Source of the DNA: Candidatus Methylacidiphilales bacterium
Lineage (GTDB): Bacteria; Verrucomicrobiota; Verrucomicrobiia; Methylacidiphilales; CAZTYG01
Direction: 5' to 3'
Length of the DNA: 64,000 bases
Assembly: GCA_033875315.1 (NCBI GenBank)
Contig: JANRJG010000024.1
Coordinates: forward strand, 42,018-106,017
Positions 59,064-64,000 of the stretch are shown in pieces. The first letter of the stretch is position 1. The number at the start of each line of letters is the position of its first letter. The position numbers and the translations under genes were made by a program. Under the pieces are notes generated by a model that searched no databases, had not been told where the DNA came from, and saw only the letters and a program-made list of their open reading frames with translations.

Positions 59064-60608
59064 TTATTTCGTTTCGCGCAATCGCAGCACTGTCAGAGTC
59101 TGGGTATTGCTGACATCGTAATGGGCAGACAAGTGAATAAGAAGAGACTGTGGCATATAGGTGAAATCGTTAAGCAAGAAGATGCAAAGTTTGGGATTCC
59201 ACTTGATGAAATCAGATACGGCACCCTCGATTTCTTCCGGCCGAGCCTCTCCCGTGCCCGGCCAAAAAAGGTATTGGTTTTTTGGTGGTATAAACTGATA
59301 GGCAGCATAGGCAAATTCCATTCTTGGGCCGAAAAAAACGGACTCCTTATCCGTTAGCCCAGCCGCGGCCAATGTGGCCTCTATGTCTTGCAGGACTTTC
59401 AGAAAAATTTCCCCCGTCCGCAGGCCGGCAAAGAAGGGGGGAGCAAAGACCTTTAACGGCTTGGCGTCCTGGAAAAACATATTCTGTCCAATCGACTCCA
59501 CACGGAATCGACTGAGTCCCATAAGAAATCCAAAAAGGCCCAGAAAAACGACCCCAGTAAAAGCAAAGATGTCGCACAAACGCGTTTCAATCTGCCGCAG
59601 AGGCGTCGACTTGGCCGCAACCTCTGAAGGATCGGAAGCGTTGAAAATCAAAAAGCACATGCCACTCAAAACCATGACGGCATCAACCATATTGTGTTCA
59701 CAGTTGGTCGCCATACCCACAAAACCAGTCAAGGTCGAGACCGCGCCCAAATGGCTGATCGTGACAAAAAACGGCCCGCTGTTGACGCAGCCTTTGAATG
59801 GATTTCCACGCAGCATCAGGGCCGCAAACAACGGAGAAAGCAGAAGAAATGTGATACTGGCCTCGAGGGCATCGGTCCGCCAAAGGTTGCGGTATAAATT
59901 CAAAAAATTCCACAGCCGACCGCCTGACGATCCCATGTAGCTGGCAACCAACCCAAAAGGATTCAAGCGAAAGCATAACATGAGAGAAATCGAAAGAACC
60001 ACGGCAATGCCAGCACAGTACACAAAAGGCACCCGGGTTCTCTTATCCAACAACAAGAAGACGGATGACCCCACCAGCATCAACCCCGCGATGTTTGGCT
60101 TCATCCAAGACATCAAAATCATTGTGATGATAAAAAGAACCTGGTTCGCGCGGTTCTTCGGGCTGTGAGCCAATAAACATGAGGCAGAACCGAACAACAC
60201 CGCGGAAACAGCCGCCGACTGATTGTAATGCAAAAAACAAAGGGGCAGAATGGCCGCAACTTGGGTAACTGCTGATAGAATGAAAGCCCAACGAAATCCC
60301 CAGCCTATACGGATCAATATCACGTAGTGCAGAACCAAAGCGAACGCCGAAAACAGAGCCGCAACCAGAACAATCGCATGCCAGCTGACTCCGAATAAAC
60401 AAAACCCCAGGCCAGGCAGCACCAGATAACTTGCGGGGGCCGCCGTCAGGAAGTCGCGGTATGGCACCTGACCTAGGTAAAATCTCCAAGCCGACTGAAC
60501 CACGGCACTTCCATCCAACCCGCCGAAGTGGATCATTCCCAGCACACTGATTGCCAAACCAAGAACAATTGCCGAAAAACCAACAATAAAAAGATCTCTG
60601 ATTTTCAT
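59064..60608 (-). CDS. Polytopic membrane protein, GT-C glycosyltransferase-like
   Basis: A 514-residue protein with about 10-11 membrane helices. The first loop reads GLDGSAVVQSAWRFYLGQVP followed by YRDFLTAAPASYL, the pattern (xxGQVPYxDF) of PMT/ArnT-like and mannosyltransferase GT-C proteins. The C-terminal 100 residues form a soluble domain (EEIEGAVSDFIKWNPKLCIF). AGGA lies 7 bases before the ATG. Its GC content is visibly lower than that of flanking genes, suggesting separate acquisition. First gene of the coupled five-gene set. Confidence 0.78.
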   Translation of the reverse strand: MKIRDLFIVGFSAIVLGLAISVLGMIHFGGLDGSAVVQSAWRFYLGQVPYRDFLTAAPASYLVLPGLGFCLFGVSWHAIVLVAALFSAFALVLHYVILIRIGWGFRWAFILSAVTQVAAILPLCFLHYNQSAAVSAVLFGSASCLLAHSPKNRANQVLFIITMILMSWMKPNIAGLMLVGSSVFLLLDKRTRVPFVYCAGIAVVLSISLMLCFRLNPFGLVASYMGSSGGRLWNFLNLYRNLWRTDALEASITFLLLSPLFAALMLRGNPFKGCVNSGPFFVTISHLGAVSTLTGFVGMATNCEHNMVDAVMVLSGMCFLIFNASDPSEVAAKSTPLRQIETRLCDIFAFTGVVFLGLFGFLMGLSRFRVESIGQNMFFQDAKPLKVFAPPFFAGLRTGEIFLKVLQDIEATLAAAGLTDKESVFFGPRMEFAYAAYQFIPPKNQYLFWPGTGEARPEEIEGAVSDFIKWNPKLCIFLLNDFTYMPQSLLIHLSAHYDVSNTQTLTVLRLRETK

Positions 60609-61133
60609 TTGGAATCCTGGCCGAAATTTTTATCGAATGAACTAAACACACCCCAGATGAATTGGCCGGAAATCTTACGAGGGTCTATTCGAAATAGGCC
60701 ATTCAAATCAAGCCACCTTCAGGCGAATCATTGTAACTTAGGCAGCTTTTAAAGTGGCTTCAAGCAAATGGTTTTGGGAAACATTCCCAAAAATATATTC
60801 AAGCGGTCAGGGCCCATCCGTTTGAATATTTACCTCAAATTTGCCCAAGAAATGCGACAGTGCCGATATCAGACGCAAAACCCGGATCTCTTCTGATGCC
60901 GGGCAGACAGCGAACCGCGAATTAGCTACAATAAATCCATCTTCACGTGTGTAGAACGGGGTAACACAGCCAACTTCATCCACTCCGTCCGCGGCCTTTA
61001 CATTCAAACCAGCCAATCACCTGTCTGGACGCGCTCATTCGACCCTGTTATTCCCCAAAACAAACCAATACGCAGTTTCGAAGAAAGAAAATATAACAAT
61101 AATCCAGTTTTACTTACTGCTCGAAATCCGGGT
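60609..61133. other. AT-rich gap splitting the glycan locus
   Basis: About 525 bp of low GC between two minus-strand operons. It probably carries the promoter of the operon starting at 60608, since the upstream operon ends at 61134. I see no clear tRNA, terminator or repeat. One weak small ORF is listed separately. Confidence 0.6.
60807..61016 (-). CDS. Small hypothetical ORF in the AT-rich gap (doubtful)
   Basis: A 69-residue ORF starting MAGLNVKAADGVDEVGCVTP and ending GKFEVNIQTDGP. No family, signal or membrane segment is recognised, and no ribosome-binding site is evident. It may be a gene remnant or chance. It is kept because it is the only reading frame of any length in this gap and its composition is not obviously a shadow of another frame. 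Confidence 0.2.
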   Translation of the reverse strand: MAGLNVKAADGVDEVGCVTPFYTREDGFIVANSRFAVCPASEEIRVLRLISALSHFLGKFEVNIQTDGP

Positions 61134-62162
61134 TTACGGACCATGATTCTTTTTTACCCAATCGATGGTCCTTTCAACCCCATCTTCCTTGGCAACACGG
61201 GGAACCCAGTGGAGCAAGGACTTGGCCTTTGTGTTATTGGCGACAAAAAAACGTTGATCGTCGTGCCGCCAAGGCAAGTGAGTATAGGATAGCTTAACCC
61301 GCAGCCTGGCTTCCAAGCCATCCAGCAGTTCGAGGATCGAGGAACTGTTGGCCATACCGCCACCGATATTGAATGCCTGTCCTCGTGCAGTAGAAATCTT
61401 TTTTGCTGCGGCCAGATAGCAGTCCACCACGTCCTCCACATAAAGCAGATCCCTTACCTGTTTGCCATCGCCCGAAATGGTGAATGGAGCCCGTCCCGGA
61501 CTGGTCATCGTCTCCACAGCCTGGCGACAAAACCAACCCACCCAACCCTGATCGTAGGTTGAGAACTGCCGGCCGCCATAAATGGTCGAGTGACGGAAGA
61601 CAACCGTGTTCAGACCGAAGCTACGGGCATAATCCAACATGTATTGGTCCGCTGCACCCTTGGAGCAACCATAGGGAGTATGAAAATCCAAATGCGTGCT
61701 TTCATCCAACCCCATGGGATGATCCGGCGCCTCGTAGCGTTTGGCCTTCTCTTCCAACCGGATCTGGCCCAAGTCGCCGTAAGCTTTGTTGCTGGACGAA
61801 TAAATGACCGCCGCTGCGGGAGCATATACCCGCACAGCTTCCAGCAGATTGATTGAGCCTACGACATTGATTTCAAAGTCCTTGCGCGGATCCGCCATCG
61901 AGGTCGTCATCGCCACTTGGCCGGCCAAATGGAAAATGACTCCAGGCCGGAGGTCACCCACCAAGGATTCAACCATCTCCCGATTGCGGATATCCCCCGA
62001 CACAAAAGCCACCCTGCCCAAGGTCCTGAGCCAGGCCAAATTGGCCTCGGAACCCGCCCGGGAGAGATTGTCGAAAACTGTGACGTCGGCACCCTCCGCG
62101 ATCAACCTGGCCGCAATGTTGCAGCCGACAAAACCACATCCACCCGTTATCAGATACTTCAT
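61134..62162 (-). CDS. NAD-dependent epimerase, CDP-paratose 2-epimerase-like
   Basis: A 342-residue extended SDR. N-terminal GGCGFVGCNIAARLIAEG for NAD, FDNLSRAGSEANLAWL, FHLAGQVAMTTSMADPRKDF, then VIYSSSNKAYGDLGQIRLEE, and DFHTPYGCSKGAADQYMLDY with the YxxxK pair. The YGDL insertion and the ANLAWL motif are characteristic of CDP-paratose/tyvelose 2-epimerases (RfbE). The likely reaction is C2 inversion of a nucleotide-linked deoxysugar; no CDP-glucose dehydratase is in the window. Its ATG overlaps the stop of the upstream GT2 gene by 4 bp. Confidence 0.85.
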   Translation of the reverse strand: MKYLITGGCGFVGCNIAARLIAEGADVTVFDNLSRAGSEANLAWLRTLGRVAFVSGDIRNREMVESLVGDLRPGVIFHLAGQVAMTTSMADPRKDFEINVVGSINLLEAVRVYAPAAAVIYSSSNKAYGDLGQIRLEEKAKRYEAPDHPMGLDESTHLDFHTPYGCSKGAADQYMLDYARSFGLNTVVFRHSTIYGGRQFSTYDQGWVGWFCRQAVETMTSPGRAPFTISGDGKQVRDLLYVEDVVDCYLAAAKKISTARGQAFNIGGGMANSSSILELLDGLEARLRVKLSYTHLPWRHDDQRFFVANNTKAKSLLHWVPRVAKEDGVERTIDWVKKNHGP

Positions 62163-62887
62163 AACACCCCAATATTTCTAAGCGTCCGTCTGCGAAGCGC
62201 CCACAAACGACAAAGTACCACCACATAACTGAATGCAAACGCCAGTAATTGGCGCTTGGTTTTACCGGCTTTGCGCACTTCAAAGGTAACCGGGACCTCG
62301 CAGACACGGTAACCGCGGGTCCGGCAACACAACAGGACCAGAATTTCCTCTACGATATCAAAATGGTCGCAGCGCAATTCGAGTGAGCGGAGATCATCTC
62401 CGCGATAAAGCCGCAGGCTGTTGGAAACGTCCAGACAGTTCAGGCGCAAAACCAGACGGAACACCACATTCACAATCAGGCTCATAAAAATGAGGACTGC
62501 CGGGTTCTCCGTCTTCCCTCCATTAATGTAACGCGATGCAATGACCAAGTCGGCTTCATCCCTTTTTTCCCACATGCTCCGAAGAAAAACGGGATTATGC
62601 GAACCGTCAGCATCCATGATCACCACATGCCTGCCGGAGGAAGCGGCAATACCGGTGCGGATGGCGTGTCCGTAATTTTCGCCCCCTTGGCGGGCCACAT
62701 ACCGTACACCCTCCGAGGCGCAGATTGCCGGGGTTTCATCTCTCGGCGAGATCGCGTCCACCACCAAGATTTCATACTGTGGAACCAAGGCCTCCACTGC
62801 CTCCCTGAGAGATGGAAGAAGACTCCGCAGGTTTTCCGCCTCCTCATAAGCAGGAAGTATCACGGTCAGGTCCACCGATAATTTCAT
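62159..62887 (-). CDS. Family 2 glycosyltransferase (DPM1-like)
   Basis: A 242-residue enzyme from the ATG at 62887, which overlaps the upstream epimerase stop by 4 bp (an ATG at 62896 would overlap by 13). DLTVILPAYEEAENLRSLLP, ILVVDAISPRDET, ENYGHAIRTGIAASSG and the VVIMDADGSHNP metal motif are present. The C-terminal part contains hydrophobic stretches (MSLIVNVVFRLVLRL, AFSYVVVLCRLW) suggesting membrane association. Probable polyprenyl-phosphate or glycan-chain sugar transfer. Confidence 0.85.
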   Translation of the reverse strand: MKLSVDLTVILPAYEEAENLRSLLPSLREAVEALVPQYEILVVDAISPRDETPAICASEGVRYVARQGGENYGHAIRTGIAASSGRHVVIMDADGSHNPVFLRSMWEKRDEADLVIASRYINGGKTENPAVLIFMSLIVNVVFRLVLRLNCLDVSNSLRLYRGDDLRSLELRCDHFDIVEEILVLLCCRTRGYRVCEVPVTFEVRKAGKTKRQLLAFAFSYVVVLCRLWALRRRTLRNIGVL

Positions 62888-63846
62888 GTTATCCATTCCT
62901 GCGGTTTCTCAAGTTTCAAACCCGGGAAGGACTCCTGGGCCAGCTGCCAGACTGAAAAAGCCAGATTTTTCCTCGGACGCCAACCCAAATCATGACCGGC
63001 CCGGGTAATGTCCGCAGCCAGAAACATTGGTTCAAACGGTGCATACGGTCGTTCCCCAAAGCGCAAATCGATGTCCAATCCTATTTGCCGGACCACATCT
63101 TCGATCGTCGCGCGCAGGCAGTCGGTCCTGCCGCTACCCAGATTGTAAACCGAATTCGCCGCATCGCCTGATCCCATGGAAAAGGCTGCCGCCAGAATCC
63201 CAGCGGCCACGTCTTCTCCGGCACAATGATCACGAACCTGATCACCCGGTGAAAGTTGCAAGGGTTTCTTTTCTTGGGCGGAACGCAGCAGGGTCGGAAA
63301 CAAACGAGTCCGGTCATCACCCTGGCCGGTGAACGAAAAGGGCCTCACCACCACCAAGGGCACACCGAATTCCGCGGCTGCAGAACGCATCAAAAGATCC
63401 GCCGCCGCTTTGCTCGCCCCATAAGGGTGCAGGGTATCCATGGGATCAGTCTCGGACAACGGCCGACCTTGGTCCCGGTAAGCCAATCCGGTTCCGACGA
63501 ACACCAGGCGGCATCCAGGAACGGCTGACGCCGCCTCGCAAAGCTGGAGGCTGACATCCACATTGAAGCGCACCAAATCAAACCATTGGGGTTTTGGAAA
63601 TTGCATGCCACTGGCGGCACAGTGAATCAGGCATGTCGGACGGAATCCCGCCACCAGCGCGGACAAGGCAGGCTGGTCAAAAAAATCAACCCGTTCAAAA
63701 CGGACCGAGGCGTGGGCCTTTGGTTCGCGCGACCCGGCACGCAGCAGCGCCAGGACACGCACTTCGGGAAACGCACCCAGGGCTTGCAACAAATGGAACC
63801 CCAAGGTGCCGGAGGACCCAGTCAGCAATACGCGTTCTTCGGCCAT
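62884..63846 (-). CDS. NAD-dependent epimerase/dehydratase (extended SDR)
   Basis: A 320-residue extended SDR. N-terminal LLTGSSGTLGFHLLQALGAF, FVGTGLAYRDQGRPLSETDP, then PYGASKAAADLLMRSAAAEF with the YxxxK pair, and VVVRPFSFTGQGDDRTRLFP. It resembles 4-reductase/dehydratase enzymes of GDP- and dTDP-deoxysugar synthesis (RMD-like); the exact nucleotide sugar is not determinable. First gene of the upper glycan operon, coupled to the GT2 gene by ATGA overlap. An IS630-type element end lies only about 16 bp upstream of its start. Confidence 0.85.
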   Translation of the reverse strand: MAEERVLLTGSSGTLGFHLLQALGAFPEVRVLALLRAGSREPKAHASVRFERVDFFDQPALSALVAGFRPTCLIHCAASGMQFPKPQWFDLVRFNVDVSLQLCEAASAVPGCRLVFVGTGLAYRDQGRPLSETDPMDTLHPYGASKAAADLLMRSAAAEFGVPLVVVRPFSFTGQGDDRTRLFPTLLRSAQEKKPLQLSPGDQVRDHCAGEDVAAGILAAAFSMGSGDAANSVYNLGSGRTDCLRATIEDVVRQIGLDIDLRFGERPYAPFEPMFLAADITRAGHDLGWRPRKNLAFSVWQLAQESFPGLKLEKPQEWIT

Positions 63847-63861
63847 GTTCAGCGCAGCCAG

Positions 63862-64000
63862 TTAGAGCACTTTCCACTTAATTAGCTTCGTAGTTGGCAT
63901 GAGAGAAGAAGTTGGCACAGTGCTCCGGGGTGAAGGATTCGATGGCTTCTTTGAGGGCTGAGATCAGCTCCTTCCAAGTTCTGGCCGATGCTTTGCGCAG
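63862..64000 (-). mobile_element. IS630-family insertion sequence, right end only
   Basis: The element end begins TTAGAGCACTTTCCACTTAA at 63862, including the TA of the expected target duplication, and runs off the window. It contains the transposase C-terminus. Its end resembles both termini of the MITE-like element at 31141-31269. Confidence 0.72.
63878..64000 (-). CDS. IS630-family transposase, C-terminal fragment (cut by window edge)
   Basis: The last 40 codons are present, stop TAA at 63880-63878. The translated end reads LRKASARTWKELISALKEAI then ESFTPEHCANFFSHANYEAN. This matches the C-terminal tail of IS630-type DDE transposases (basic LRK...RT...L..AI, then TPxxCxxxFxHxxY). The catalytic DDE residues lie outside the window. 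Confidence 0.82.
   Translation of the reverse strand: MRKASARTWKELISALKEAIESFTPEHCANFFSHANYEAN

Noticed and set aside
57254..59113. 619-codon open frame antisense to the ThDP enzyme
   Set aside because: Its translation is Arg/Gly/Pro/His-rich without any motif, while the opposite strand encodes an intact ThDP enzyme.

Overview
The window is a GC-rich, gene-dense stretch of a Gram-negative chromosome. It encodes a two-partner secretion pair, a classical autotransporter with a terminal beta barrel, lipoprotein and periplasmic proteins, and a large surface-glycan locus. Together with an RRM-type RNA-binding protein and an acyclic carotenoid glycoside cluster, this suggests a Verrucomicrobiota-like (Opitutae-like) bacterium. 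That assignment is inference: no rRNA or other taxonomic marker is present, and no tRNA, rRNA or CRISPR array was seen.

Layout. Bases 1-8,600 (minus strand) hold a leftward operon: giant TpsA adhesin, TpsB transporter, secreted FecR-domain protein and YceI-like protein. It is divergent from a CHASE2 adenylate cyclase (8,860-11,070). Bases 11,100-16,200 carry an FAD oxidoreductase, a small membrane protein, a TPR protein with dtd, an ankyrin/L,D-transpeptidase lipoprotein and a CofH-like radical SAM enzyme. Bases 16,290-21,917 are a rightward run: a degenerate metallo-beta-lactamase-fold protein, purD, a catalytically degenerate S41 protease relative, and one open frame joining a low-molecular-weight phosphatase, RpiB and serine hydroxymethyltransferase. 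The last three activities bear on ribose-phosphate, glycine and one-carbon supply for PurD. Bases 22,323-27,116 are an autotransporter flanked by direct repeats. Then come a nucleotidyltransferase-like gene, leuA, an RRM protein, a LemA/M48 membrane-protease pair, nth, glpX and an ATP-grasp-like gene.

Bases 38,345-44,633 form a carotenoid cluster: CrtI-like desaturase and CruF-like hydratase on the plus strand; a glycosyltransferase, acyltransferase, phytoene synthase and polyprenyl diphosphate synthase on the minus strand. No cyclase is visible, so an acyclic, hydroxylated, glycosylated and acylated C40 carotenoid is the likely product. Bases 44,687-48,844 hold cysE, a translationally coupled Fur-family regulator with kup, and a SMUG1-like uracil-DNA glycosylase.

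Bases 48,854-63,846 are a minus-strand surface polysaccharide locus. Its core is a tightly coupled set: ThDP enzyme, HpcH/HpaI aldolase, SDR, dehydroquinate-synthase-like cyclase and membrane glycosyltransferase. This looks like a dedicated pathway to an unusual, possibly carbocyclic, glycan building block and is the best candidate in the window for an undescribed system. Upstream lie a CDP-paratose-2-epimerase-like enzyme, a second SDR epimerase and another glycosyltransferase. An IS630-type transposase end sits at the right edge, immediately upstream of the locus, and a small MITE-like element with related ends lies at 31,141-31,269. Base composition drops visibly around 59,100-62,900, consistent with transfer of part of the glycan locus.
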